The notes under the pieces are model-generated. The model had not been told where the DNA came from. It did not search any database and saw only the letters and a program-made list of their open reading frames with translations. From contig NZ_JAFBCY010000002.1 of NCBI RefSeq assembly GCF_016907975.1, positions 806,001 through 870,000 of the forward strand: 64,000 bases of DNA, given 5' to 3'. Of the stretch, positions 37,678 to 46,486 are shown piece after piece; the first letter of the stretch is position 1; each line of letters starts with the position of its first letter. The DNA is from Methylopila capsulata (GTDB lineage Bacteria; Pseudomonadota; Alphaproteobacteria; Rhizobiales; Methylopilaceae). Position numbers and translations under genes: made by a program.

Positions 37678-38580
37678 ATGGCGGACCTGCGCAGCCTCGA
37701 GATCTTCTACTGGGTGGCGACGCTCGCGAGCTTTCGCCGCGCGGCCGAGCAGGTGAACACCACGCAGCCGGCCGTTTCCCAGCGCATCGCGGCGCTCGAG
37801 CAGGAGTACGGGCCGCTGCTGGAGCGGCGTGCCCGCGACGTCGCGCTTACCGACGCCGGCCGGCGGGTGCTGGCCTACGCCGAGCGCTTCCTGGCGCTGC
37901 GCGCCGAAATGACAGCGGACCTCGCAAGTCCTGAGACCATGACCGGCTCGCTGCGGCTCGGCGTGTCCGAGACCATCGTGCACCTCTGGCTGATTCCGTT
38001 CGTGGAGCGGCTGCGCGCGGTCTACCCCGGCGTCACGGTCGACATTTCGGTCGACATCTCCACCAATATGCAGAGCGCGCTACTCGCGAACGAGATCGAC
38101 CTCGCGCTCCTCGTCGGCCCGATCACCCTGCCGGACTTCGTGAACCGCCCGCTGTTCAGCACGCCGGTCGCCTGGATCGCCTCGCCGCAACTTCTGGACT
38201 GCGACCGCCCGCTCGCGCTGGACGACCTGCTGCGCCACCCTCTGATCACCTATCCCAAGAACACCAGCCCCTACGTGGAGCTGCGCGACTTGATCCTGCG
38301 CGCGAACGGGCCGCCGCCGCAGATCCACACCAGCGCCTCGCTCGCCACCATCGTGAAGATGACGGTGGAGCGGCTGGGAATCTGCGTGATCCCGCCGGCG
38401 ATCGTGCGCAAGGAGATCGCCGCCGGCGAGCTGGTGGTGGCGCGGACCGAGGTCCGGCTGTCGCCGATCGGTTTCACGGCGACCTACGCCAATCGCCCGG
38501 GCCAACATCTGGCGGAGCAGGCCGCGCGGATCGCGCAGGAGGTCGCCGGCGCCTTCGCAGCAGGGCCTCCCGCGCCATAA
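37678..38580 (+). CDS. LysR-family regulator, likely of the pxp operon
   Basis: 300 residues: an N-terminal helix-turn-helix (SFRRAAEQVNTTQPAVSQRIAAL style, residues ~18-45) and a LysR substrate-binding domain with GSLRLGVSETIVHLWLIP. The ATG at 37678 follows GGAGAG. It is co-oriented with pxpB, 148 bp downstream, making it the best candidate activator for 5-oxoproline catabolism; the effector is unknown. Confidence 0.9.
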   Translation: MADLRSLEIFYWVATLASFRRAAEQVNTTQPAVSQRIAALEQEYGPLLERRARDVALTDAGRRVLAYAERFLALRAEMTADLASPETMTGSLRLGVSETIVHLWLIPFVERLRAVYPGVTVDISVDISTNMQSALLANEIDLALLVGPITLPDFVNRPLFSTPVAWIASPQLLDCDRPLALDDLLRHPLITYPKNTSPYVELRDLILRANGPPPQIHTSASLATIVKMTVERLGICVIPPAIVRKEIAAGELVVARTEVRLSPIGFTATYANRPGQHLAEQAARIAQEVAGAFAAGPPAP

Positions 38581-38728
38581 CGAGGGCTTATCGCCGTCGA
38601 TCCGCAATCACGATTGGCGAAAATCGCGGCAGAGGCTCACGCTGCCGCAATCCTGGGCAAGCGACGAACGTACTGGCCTGACGGCCGCTCGTCCGACCCT
38701 CGCCCCGCCGCCGCTGGGGAGGCGCGCC

Positions 38729-39478
38729 ATGACCGAGACGCCGCTGTCGGACCTCGAAACGCCGCGCTTTCTCGACGCGGGAGAAGCTGCGCTCGTGGTC
38801 GAGTTCGGCGCGACGGTCGACCCGGCGGTCAACGACCGCGTGCTGGAGCTCGACGCCGCGCTGCGGGCGCGGACGCCCGAGGGGGTCGTCGAAACCGTCC
38901 CGACCTATCGCTCGCTGATGATCCACTACGATCCGCTGGCGCTCGACCGCAGCGCGCTGGTGGAGGCGGTGAAGGGCCTGAGCCGGGACGACGCCTCCGA
39001 GCGTGCGCCCGGCCGCGCCTGGATCGTGCCCTGCTGCTACGATCCCGCCTTCGGCGAGGACCTGATCGAGGTCGCCGACAAAGTCGGGGTCACGCCGGAA
39101 GAGGTGATGGCGCTGCATTCCGGGGCCGACTACCGCGTCTACATGTACGGCTTCGCGCCCGGCTTCGCCTATCTCGGCGGGCTCCCGCAGACGCTCGGCC
39201 TGCCGCGCCGACCGACGCCGCGGCCGCCCCATCCCGAAGGCGCGTTGATGATCGGCGGGGGGCTGGCCGCCGTCGCCTCCTTCCCCATGCCGACCGGGTG
39301 GTACGTGCTGGCGCGCACGCCCGAGCGGCTGTTCTCGGCCCGGCGCAACCCGACCTTCCTGTTCGAGGCCGGCGACACGCTGCGCTTCGAGGCCGTCGAC
39401 CCCGAGACCTTCGCGGAGCTCGACGCCCGGGCCGGGGCCGGCGAGGTCGTCGCCCGGCGCGCGGAGCCACAGGCATGA
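38729..39478 (+). CDS. pxpB: 5-oxoprolinase subunit PxpB
   Basis: 249 residues of the KipI/allophanate hydrolase subunit 1 family: ALVVEFGATVDPAVNDRVL at the start, VPCCYDPAFGEDL, MYGFAPGFAYLGGLP and GWYVLARTP. With PxpA and PxpC it forms the ATP-dependent 5-oxoprolinase that opens pyroglutamate to glutamate. A GGGGAGG ribosome site supports the start. The stop overlaps the pxpC start (ATGA). Confidence 0.94.
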   Translation: MTETPLSDLETPRFLDAGEAALVVEFGATVDPAVNDRVLELDAALRARTPEGVVETVPTYRSLMIHYDPLALDRSALVEAVKGLSRDDASERAPGRAWIVPCCYDPAFGEDLIEVADKVGVTPEEVMALHSGADYRVYMYGFAPGFAYLGGLPQTLGLPRRPTPRPPHPEGALMIGGGLAAVASFPMPTGWYVLARTPERLFSARRNPTFLFEAGDTLRFEAVDPETFAELDARAGAGEVVARRAEPQA

Positions 39479-40482
39479 CCACGGCGCGGCTGAAGATCCT
39501 GTCCGGCGCCGGCGCGACCCTGCAGGACGCGGGGCGCCACGGCTACATGCGCTATGGCGTGACGCCGGCGGGCCCGATGGACCCGCTGGCGTTCGCGACC
39601 GCGAACCGGGCGCTTGGAAACGACCTTGGAGCGACCGCGGTCGAGGTCTCGGTCGGCGGACTTTCCGTCGCGGCCGAGACGCCGCTCGACGTGGCGATCG
39701 CGGGCGGCGGCTTCCGCATCGAGCACGACGGTCGGACGCTGCCGTCGAACGTCGCGCTGACGCTGAAGGCCGACAGCGTGCTGACGCTGAAAGCCGGCTC
39801 GGACGGCGCCTGGGGTTACCTCGCCGTCGGCGGCAGGATCGACGTGGCCCCGACGCTCGGCTCCGCCGCAACCCACACCCGCTCCGGCTTCGGCGGGCTC
39901 GACGGGCGCGCCTTGCGGGCCGGCGACGCGCTCGCCGTCGAGGACGCCCGCGCGAGCGTCGGCGAGCCCGCCGCGATGATCGTCCCCTGGCTCGGGCGCC
40001 GCCCGGATCGCATCCGCGTCGTGCTCGGACCACAGGCGGACGCCTTCGCCTCGGACGAGATCGAGGCCTTTCTCGACGAGGGCTGGACCGTGACGGCGCG
40101 CGGCGACCGCATGGCCTGTTTTCTCAAAGGACGGCCGCTGCGCCACGCGGCCGGCCACGACATCGTTTCGGACGGAATCGCGATGGGCGCGATCCAGGTC
40201 CCAGGCGACGGGCTGCCGATCGTGCTGATGGCGGACCGCCAGCCGACCGGCGGCTACCCCAAGATCGCGACCGTCATCGGCGCCGACCTCGGCCGCCTCG
40301 CCCAGGTCCAGGCCGGCGGCGGCGTGCGCTTCGCAGCGGTCTCCATCGACGAGGCCGTCGCCGCCCGCCGCGCCGAGCGCGACGCGCTTGCGCCGGCCAT
40401 CCGCCTCGAGCCGGTCGTCCGCACCGCCTTCAGCTCCGAATTCCTGCTCGGCCTGAACCTCATCGACGGCGTCACAGCGTGA
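39475..40482 (+). CDS. pxpC: 5-oxoprolinase subunit PxpC
   Basis: 335 residues of the KipA/biotin-dependent carboxyltransferase-like family: the opening [37 protein letters not shown] and late [17 protein letters not shown] are family signatures. It pairs with PxpB in a PxpABC complex and is translationally coupled to it. A urea amidolyase role is unlikely because pxpA and a D-glutamate cyclase gene share the operon. Confidence 0.94.
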   Translation: MTTARLKILSGAGATLQDAGRHGYMRYGVTPAGPMDPLAFATANRALGNDLGATAVEVSVGGLSVAAETPLDVAIAGGGFRIEHDGRTLPSNVALTLKADSVLTLKAGSDGAWGYLAVGGRIDVAPTLGSAATHTRSGFGGLDGRALRAGDALAVEDARASVGEPAAMIVPWLGRRPDRIRVVLGPQADAFASDEIEAFLDEGWTVTARGDRMACFLKGRPLRHAAGHDIVSDGIAMGAIQVPGDGLPIVLMADRQPTGGYPKIATVIGADLGRLAQVQAGGGVRFAAVSIDEAVAARRAERDALAPAIRLEPVVRTAFSSEFLLGLNLIDGVTA

Positions 40483-40498
40483 CGCAACGGAGAGCCCC

Positions 40499-41320
40499 AT
40501 GAACCAGCCCATCGCCCACGCGAGCCTCGCCCCCGCAACGCCGTTCCGCACCGCGGCCGACGCCCGCCGCGCCATCCGGAGCGGCGCCTGGACCGGCCAC
40601 ACCGTCGGCCTCGCCCCCGCCAACGTGCAGGGCAACCTGATGATCCTCCCCGCGGACCTTGCGGGCGACTTTCTGCGCTTCTGCCAGGCGAACCCGAAAC
40701 CCTGCCCGCTGCTCGGAGTGTCCGAACCCGGGTCGCGCCGGCTTCCCGCCCTTGGGCTCGATCTCGACCTCGCGACCGACGCGCCGGGGTATCGCGTGTT
40801 CGAACACGGCGAACTGACGGCCGAGGTTCCCGACCTCGAGGCGATCTGGCGCGACGACTTCGTCACCTTCGTCATCGGCTGCTCGTTCTCGTTCGAGGAG
40901 GCGCTGCTCGCGGCCGGCGTGCCGCTGCGGCACGTCGCTGAGGGCCGCAACGTCGCGATGTACACGACCGCGATCCCGACGACGGCGGCCGGCCCGTTCC
41001 ACGGGCCGCTGGTCGTCTCGATGCGGCCGATGAAGGCCGCCGACGCCATCCGCGCGATCCAGATCACCGGCCGCCTTCCGGCGGTGCATGGCGCGCCGGT
41101 GCACATCGGCGATCCCTCGCTGATCGGGATCGCCGACATCGCCGCCCCCGACTTCGGCGATCCCGTCGCGATCCTGCCCGACGAGATGCCGGTGTTCTGG
41201 GCCTGCGGCGTCACCCCTCAGGCCGTCGCGATGGCGGCCAAACCCGCGCTCTGCGTCACTCACGCCCCCGGCCTCATGCTGATCACGGACCTTCTGAACC
41301 GGGACCTCGCCTTCGTCTGA
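40499..41320 (+). CDS. D-glutamate cyclase family protein (DUF1445, putative hydro-lyase)
   Basis: 273 residues of the YcsI/DUF1445 family, recognised by [21 protein letters not shown], the [17 protein letters not shown] block and the terminal [30 protein letters not shown]. Family members in Bacillus lie beside the kip/pxp genes, and the fold is shared with eukaryotic D-glutamate cyclase, which converts D-glutamate to 5-oxo-D-proline. Here it lies 17 bp after pxpC. Cyclase activity for this protein is inferred from context and family. Confidence 0.88.
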   Translation: MNQPIAHASLAPATPFRTAADARRAIRSGAWTGHTVGLAPANVQGNLMILPADLAGDFLRFCQANPKPCPLLGVSEPGSRRLPALGLDLDLATDAPGYRVFEHGELTAEVPDLEAIWRDDFVTFVIGCSFSFEEALLAAGVPLRHVAEGRNVAMYTTAIPTTAAGPFHGPLVVSMRPMKAADAIRAIQITGRLPAVHGAPVHIGDPSLIGIADIAAPDFGDPVAILPDEMPVFWACGVTPQAVAMAAKPALCVTHAPGLMLITDLLNRDLAFV

Positions 41321-41372
41321 CCTCACGCCGCGGTCCGGGCGATCCCGGCGCGACCCTTAAGGGAGAGCTTCG

Positions 41373-42656
41373 ATGTGGCTGAAAGACACGAACGCCAGTG
41401 AGAGGCGCGTCCTGACGGCGGCCTTCGCCGGCTACGGCGTCGATGCGTTCGACTACATGATCTACACCTTCATGATCTCGACGCTCGCGATCGTGTGGGG
41501 TCTTTCGAAGACCGAAGCCGGCAACATCGCGACCGCCGCGCTGATCACCTCCGCCATCGGCGGTTGGGCCGCGGGCGTGCTGGCGGACCGGTTCGGCCGG
41601 GTCCGCGTCCTCCAGCTGACCGTCGCCTGGTTCTCGGTGTTCACGGTGCTGAGCGGGTTCACCAACTCCTACGAGCAGCTGCTGTTCACCCGCGCCATGC
41701 AGGGCTTCGGCTTCGGCGGCGAATGGTCGGTCGGATCGGTGCTGATCGCCGAGTCGATCCAGGCGCGCTACCGCGGCAAGGCGGTCGGGCTGGTGCAGAG
41801 CAGCTGGGCCGTCGGCTGGGCCTGCGCCGCGATCGCCTACTGGGCGGTGTTCGCCTTCGTGGAGCCCGAGCTCGCCTGGCGCATCCTGTTCTGGCTGGGG
41901 GCGCTGCCGGCCGTCATCATCTTCTACATCCGCCGCAAGGTTCAGGACCCGCAGGTCTACACCGACACCAAGGCCCGCATGCTGGAGCGCGGCGAGAAGG
42001 GCAATTTTCTCGAGATCTTCTCGCGACCGCTGATCGTCCGCACCCTGCTCGCCAGCCTGCTCGCGACCGGCATGCAGGGCGGCTACTACGCCGTCACCAC
42101 GTGGCTGCCGACCTATCTCAAGACCGAGCGCAACCTCTCGGTGCTCAACACCAGCAGCTACCTGCTCGTGCTGATCCTCGGCTCCTTCCTCGGCTATCTC
42201 ACCAGCGCCTGGCTGTCGGACCGGATCGGCCGGCGAAAGGGCTTCATCCTGTTCGGCGTCTGCGCCGGCGTGCTGGTGTCGAGCTACATGCTGATCCCGA
42301 TCAACGACACGGCGATGCTGTTCCTCGGCTTCCCGCTGGGCTTCTTCCTGTCCGGCGTGTTCTCAGGCATGGGCGCCTTCCTGAGCGAGCTGTTCCCGAG
42401 CCGGGTGCGGGGCTCGGCCCAGGGCTTCTGCTACAACTTCGGCCGCGCCGTCGGCGCAATCTGCCCCGCGCTCGTCGGCCACCTCAGCGGTTCGCTCACG
42501 CTCGGCGTGGCGATCGGGGTGATGGCGGTGGGGGCCTACACGCTGGTGGTGATAGCGGCCCTGCTGCTGCCGGAGACCGCCGGGCGGGAGCTCGAAGCCG
42601 ATGAGAGCGCGAGCGACTTGAAGACCGCCGCGGCCCCGGCCGCCGCAGGGAGCTGA
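41373..42656 (+). CDS. MFS transporter of the pxp operon
   Basis: 427 residues with twelve helices, belonging to the metabolite:H+ symporter group (NanT/ShiA/AAHS-like): GYGVDAFDYMIYTFMI, GVLADRFGRVRVLQ, GFGFGGEWSVGSVLIAE and AWLSDRIGRRKGF. Such carriers import carboxylates and aromatic acids. Its place between the cyclase and pxpA suggests import of 5-oxoproline or a related acid; the substrate is inferred. Confidence 0.9.
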   Translation: MWLKDTNASERRVLTAAFAGYGVDAFDYMIYTFMISTLAIVWGLSKTEAGNIATAALITSAIGGWAAGVLADRFGRVRVLQLTVAWFSVFTVLSGFTNSYEQLLFTRAMQGFGFGGEWSVGSVLIAESIQARYRGKAVGLVQSSWAVGWACAAIAYWAVFAFVEPELAWRILFWLGALPAVIIFYIRRKVQDPQVYTDTKARMLERGEKGNFLEIFSRPLIVRTLLASLLATGMQGGYYAVTTWLPTYLKTERNLSVLNTSSYLLVLILGSFLGYLTSAWLSDRIGRRKGFILFGVCAGVLVSSYMLIPINDTAMLFLGFPLGFFLSGVFSGMGAFLSELFPSRVRGSAQGFCYNFGRAVGAICPALVGHLSGSLTLGVAIGVMAVGAYTLVVIAALLLPETAGRELEADESASDLKTAAAPAAAGS

Positions 42657-42672
42657 CGCGAGGACAGAGCCG

Positions 42673-43437
42673 ATGCCGACCATTGATCTCAACGCCGATC
42701 TCGGCGAGGGCTTCGGAGCTTACGCCTGCGGCGACGACGGCGCGATGCTCGACGTCGTCACCTCGGCCAACGTCGCCTGCGGCCTCCACGCCGGCGACCC
42801 CGAGATCATGGCGAACACCTTCGCCATGGCCAAAGCCAAGGGCGTCGCCGTCGGCGCCCACCCCGGATTCCCCGACCTCTGGGGGTTCGGGCGCCGGCGG
42901 ATGCCGTTCACGGCCGCCGAGATCGAGCGTCTCGTCGCCTACCAGATCGGCGCGGCGCAGGCGCTGGCGGCCTACGCCGGCCACCGGATCGCTTACGTGA
43001 AGGCGCACGGCGCGCTCGCGAACCTCGCCGCCGCCGAACGCGAGGTGGCGGACGCCGTGGCGAAGGCGGTGAAGGCCGTCGACCCGACGCTTGCGCTGCT
43101 CGCGATCGCGCTGACCGCGCAGGTGCCGGCGGGAGAGGCGGCGGGGCTCGCCGTGCACCAGGAGATCTTCGCCGACCGGGGGTACGACGAGGCCGGCCAG
43201 CTGATCGCGCGCGGCCAGCCCGGCGCCCTGCTTCAGGACGCCGACGAGGCCGCGGACCGCGCGATCGCCATGGTCGAGGAGGGCGCGATCGTCACCACGT
43301 CGGGCGCGCGGCTCGCGACGCCGATCCGCTCGATCTGCGTCCATGGCGATTCCGATCACGCCGTGGCGATGGCGAGGGCCGTCCGCGAACGCCTGCGCGC
43401 GGCTGGCGTCGACCTTGCGGCGTTCACGGCGACGTGA
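42673..43437 (+). CDS. pxpA: 5-oxoprolinase subunit PxpA (LamB/YcsF family)
   Basis: 254 residues with the family signatures IDLNADLGEGFGAYACGDD, SANVACGLHAGDPEIM, VGAHPGFPDLWGFGRR and YVKAHGALAN. PxpA is the subunit that completes the PxpABC 5-oxoprolinase. It is the last gene of the operon, 16 bp after the transporter, and converges with the TPR gene (28 bp between the stops). Confidence 0.95.
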   Translation: MPTIDLNADLGEGFGAYACGDDGAMLDVVTSANVACGLHAGDPEIMANTFAMAKAKGVAVGAHPGFPDLWGFGRRRMPFTAAEIERLVAYQIGAAQALAAYAGHRIAYVKAHGALANLAAAEREVADAVAKAVKAVDPTLALLAIALTAQVPAGEAAGLAVHQEIFADRGYDEAGQLIARGQPGALLQDADEAADRAIAMVEEGAIVTTSGARLATPIRSICVHGDSDHAVAMARAVRERLRAAGVDLAAFTAT

Positions 43438-43465
43438 CGCGCGGCCGAGACCGCGCCGCGCAGGC

Positions 43466-44176
43466 TCAGCCCGCGGGCTTCGCCGTCTTCATCGCGAGAC
43501 CCGACCGGCCGGCCTTCAGCCCCTGCACCATCGCGAGGTTGGCGCGCACCTTGTCGTCCGCCCGCGGGCTCGCCGCCGCCTGCAGAAGGATCTGCTCGGC
43601 CTTCGGCAGGTCGCGGTTCAACGCGTAGGACAGTCCAAGATTCGAAAGGATGGAGGGCTCGCCGGGCGCGATCTTCAGGGCCGCCTCGTAGTAGCCCCGC
43701 GCCTCCCCGCTGCGGCCAAGCTGGTCGAGGATCGCCGCCTGCGCGTTCAGGATGCGCCAGTCCGGGTTCTCCGGCGCGTGGGCGCGGCCGAGCACGTTGA
43801 ACGCGTCCTCCAGCCGGCCGGCGTCCGCCAGCGAACGGCCGTAGGCGCCGAGGATCTGCTTCTGCGTGGGGTTCTTGATGCTCGCGCTTTCCAGCACGGC
43901 CAGCGCCTGCGCCTTCTGGCCGAGCGCGCGGAGCGTCACGCCGTAGGCGTAGGCGGTCGCGGCGTCGTTGGGGTTCTTCGCGTAGGACGCGCCGTAGGAC
44001 GCGGCCATCTTGCGCAGCTGCGCCTCCTTCGCCTCCGGCGTCGCGATCTCGCGCGAGGCGCTGGTCTTGAAGATGGAGCCGGTGACGTCGCCGTCCGTCT
44101 TGCAGCCGGCGAGCCCCGCGGCCATCAGCGCGACCGCCGCGAGCCGGCCAAACGCGAGCGTGGCGCAGGAAAGCAT
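43466..44176 (-). CDS. TPR lipoprotein, TadD-like
   Basis: 236 residues with a lipoprotein signal (LAAVALMAAGLAGC, lipobox Cys25) and four to five tetratricopeptide repeats, such as AYAYGVTLRALGQKAQALAVL and EPSILSNLGLSYALNRDLPKA (a few residues each shown). It resembles TadD, the outer-membrane assembly lipoprotein of Flp pili, but no other tad gene is in the window, so only a TPR scaffold role is secure. The promoter region faces ggt. Confidence 0.82.
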   Translation of the reverse strand: MLSCATLAFGRLAAVALMAAGLAGCKTDGDVTGSIFKTSASREIATPEAKEAQLRKMAASYGASYAKNPNDAATAYAYGVTLRALGQKAQALAVLESASIKNPTQKQILGAYGRSLADAGRLEDAFNVLGRAHAPENPDWRILNAQAAILDQLGRSGEARGYYEAALKIAPGEPSILSNLGLSYALNRDLPKAEQILLQAAASPRADDKVRANLAMVQGLKAGRSGLAMKTAKPAG

Positions 44177-44230
44177 GATCGAGCCCCGAACAGCCGCGCC
44201 ATCCCGGAGGCGCCCCCATCCGAGGTCATA

Positions 44231-44261
44231 ATCCGTTAACCCTAATGCGCGGTTAACGGAT
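44231..44261. promoter_or_regulatory. 11+11 bp inverted repeat between the TPR gene and ggt
   Basis: ATCCGTTAACC (44231-44241) and GGTTAACGGAT (44251-44261) are perfect inverted copies separated by 9 bp; an outer TCATAA (44226) / TTATGA (44271) pair extends the symmetry. It sits in the 128-bp divergent gap, about 44-74 bp ahead of ggt. The two TTAA cores are 13 bp apart, not the 7 of a CtrA site. It is probably an operator for an unidentified dimer. Confidence 0.55.
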
Positions 44262-44304
44262 CAATCCAGGTTATGATTTGAGGACGACCCTCCGGAAGGC
44301 CCGC

Positions 44305-46053
44305 ATGCGTTCGCTCCTGCGCCTCGCGCTCCTTCTCGCCCTGATCGCCGTCTCTCCCGCCGCGGCGCAAGACGCGAGACAGGCGCCCGACGGCGCGCCG
44401 CCCGAGATCGCGACCGGCTTCGCGCCCAAGCCGCTCGTCCGCGCGCAGCGCTTCATGGCCGCGACCGCGAACGGCCACGCGACCGCCGCGGCGGTCGCCA
44501 TGCTGCGGGCCGGCGGCTCGGCGGCGGACGCCGCGATCGCCGCGCAGCTGACCCTCGGCCTCGTCGAACCGCAGTCCTCGGGCCTTGGCGGCGGCGCTTT
44601 CGCCGTCGTGTGGAGCGCCGCGGAGAAACGCCTCGCCACATTCGACGGCCGCGAGACCGCCCCGGCGGCGGCCACGCCGACCCTGTTCCAGGACGAGCGC
44701 GGCGAGCCGCTGTCGCGGCTGGAGGCCGTCATAGGCGGCCGCTCGGTCGGGACGCCGGGAACGCCGCGCCTGCTGGAGCGGCTGCACCAGCGCGCAGGCC
44801 GCCTCCCGTGGGCGGAGCTGTTCGGCCCGGCGCTCCGCCTCGCCGAGAAAGGCTTCGCCGTCTCGCCTCGTCTGGCCGCGCAGATCGCCGACGACGCGGA
44901 ACGTCTCGCCCGGATCCGGGCGACGGCGGCCTATTTCCTCCCCGGCGGCCGACCGCTCCGGGCGGGCGAGACCCTGCGCAACCCCGCCTACGCCGAGACC
45001 CTCAAGGCGCTCCGCGACGGCGGCGCCGACGCCTTCTACGAAGGACCGATCGCCGCCGACGTCGTGCAGGCCGTGCGCTTCGCGCCCACAAATCCCGGGC
45101 TGCTCGCCGCCGGCGACCTCACGCGCTACCAGGTCGTCGAGCGCGACGCGGTCTGCGCGCCCTATCGCATCTACGAGGTCTGCGGCATGGGTCCGCCCTC
45201 GTCCGGCGGGATCGCGATCGCGCAGATTCTGGGGATGATCGAACCCACCGACATCGCAGGGCTCGGGCCTGCGAGCGCCGAGGCCTGGCGGTTGATCGGC
45301 GACGCCTCCCGCCTCGCCTTCGCCGACCGCGAGCGTTACGTCGCGGACCCCGCCTTCACGCCACAGCCGACCCGAGGTCTGCTCGCCCGCGACTATCTCG
45401 CCGAGCGCGCCCGGCTGCTGTCCGGCCCCCGCGCGCTGGACCAGGCCCCGGCGGGGCGGCCGAAGTTCTCGCACGCCTTCGTCGACGGCGCGGCGTTGGA
45501 CCTGCCGGCGACCAGCCATCTGTCGATCGTCGACGCCGAAGGGAACGTGGTCTCCATGACCACCACCATAGAGGCCGGATTCGGCTCCCGGCTGATGGCG
45601 CGGGGCTTTCTGCTGAACAACGAGCTGACCGACTTCTCCTTCCGCAGCCACCGCGACGGCGTCCCCATCGCGAACCGCGTCGAGCCCGGCAAGCGCCCGC
45701 GCTCCACCATGGCGCCGACGATCGTGCTGAAGGGCGGACGGCCCCTTCTCGCGCTCGGCTCGCCCGGCGGATCGCAGATCGCGGGCTATGTCGCGAAAGC
45801 GCTGGTGGCGCGGCTGGACTGGGGGATGGACATCGCCCAGGCGATCGCCCTGCCCAACCTCGTCAACCGCTTCGGACCCTTCGAGCTGGAGGCGGGGACC
45901 TCCGCGGAGGCGCTGGCGCCCGCGCTGCAGGCGCTCGGCTTCCGCACGGTCGCGACCGACCTGACCTCGGGGACGCAGGCGATCGAGATCACGCCCGAGG
46001 GCCTGCTCGGCGCCGCGGACCCCCGCCGCGAGGGCGTGGCCGGCGGGGACTGA
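44305..46053 (+). CDS. ggt: Gamma-glutamyltransferase
   Basis: 582 residues with a Sec signal (MRSLLRLALLLALIAVSPAAA). Typical blocks are ANGHATAAAVAMLRAGGSAADA, EPQSSGLGGGAFAV, FDGRETAP and GMGPPSSGGIAI. The autoprocessing nucleophile is Thr403 in LPATSHLSIVD, so the enzyme should split into two subunits in the periplasm and cleave glutathione and other gamma-glutamyl compounds. Glutamyl products may link to the nearby pxp genes, but that is only a neighbourhood hint. The ATG at 44305 follows GGAAGG. Confidence 0.93.
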   Translation: MRSLLRLALLLALIAVSPAAAQDARQAPDGAPPEIATGFAPKPLVRAQRFMAATANGHATAAAVAMLRAGGSAADAAIAAQLTLGLVEPQSSGLGGGAFAVVWSAAEKRLATFDGRETAPAAATPTLFQDERGEPLSRLEAVIGGRSVGTPGTPRLLERLHQRAGRLPWAELFGPALRLAEKGFAVSPRLAAQIADDAERLARIRATAAYFLPGGRPLRAGETLRNPAYAETLKALRDGGADAFYEGPIAADVVQAVRFAPTNPGLLAAGDLTRYQVVERDAVCAPYRIYEVCGMGPPSSGGIAIAQILGMIEPTDIAGLGPASAEAWRLIGDASRLAFADRERYVADPAFTPQPTRGLLARDYLAERARLLSGPRALDQAPAGRPKFSHAFVDGAALDLPATSHLSIVDAEGNVVSMTTTIEAGFGSRLMARGFLLNNELTDFSFRSHRDGVPIANRVEPGKRPRSTMAPTIVLKGGRPLLALGSPGGSQIAGYVAKALVARLDWGMDIAQAIALPNLVNRFGPFELEAGTSAEALAPALQALGFRTVATDLTSGTQAIEITPEGLLGAADPRREGVAGGD

Positions 46054-46057
46054 GCGC

Positions 46058-46486
46058 TTAGGAAGCTTCGCGCGACGACGTTTCGGAACGTCCGGCCTCG
46101 AAATGGACGGCGAGCCAGACCGTCGGCCGGTCGGGGTCCGTAAACGTGACGCGGTGGGCGACGCCGGCCGGGATCAGCAGGTGATCTCCGGGCGAAAGCG
46201 CGGTCTCGCCCGCCGCCGTCTCGATCCGGGCGCCGCCCGCGAGCACCAGCACCCATTCGTCGTGGCCCTGCACGTAGGGCCGGTCCGCCGGCGTGGTCTG
46301 GCCCTGCGACACGATCCGCTCGAACCGGCAGCCCGGCCGCGTCAGGATGTCCACGAACTGCTCCTCGGCGGAGGCGTCGGGAAGCGGGTTCAGGAGATTG
46401 CCGGGCGCCATCGAGCTGTCCGGAAGCCGCGCGGCGGAGGACTGCGTTCCGAGAGGGTCAGAGGGAACGGCGGTCGCCGGCCTCAT
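46058..46486 (-). CDS. Small cupin-domain protein
   Basis: 142 residues, of which about 45-130 form a single cupin barrel: GHDEWVLVLAGGARIE and GDHLLIPAGVAHRVTF give the two conserved motifs with His and Glu metal ligands. Function is unknown. Its ATG overlaps the stop of the DUF4175 gene (ATGA), so it is co-translated with it; a later ATG at 46411 is possible but lacks a ribosome site. Confidence 0.8.
   Translation of the reverse strand: MRPATAVPSDPLGTQSSAARLPDSSMAPGNLLNPLPDASAEEQFVDILTRPGCRFERIVSQGQTTPADRPYVQGHDEWVLVLAGGARIETAAGETALSPGDHLLIPAGVAHRVTFTDPDRPTVWLAVHFEAGRSETSSREAS

Noticed and set aside
44231-44261. CtrA binding site at the ggt promoter
   Set aside because: The TTAA cores are 13 bp apart; CtrA sites need TTAA-N7-TTAA.
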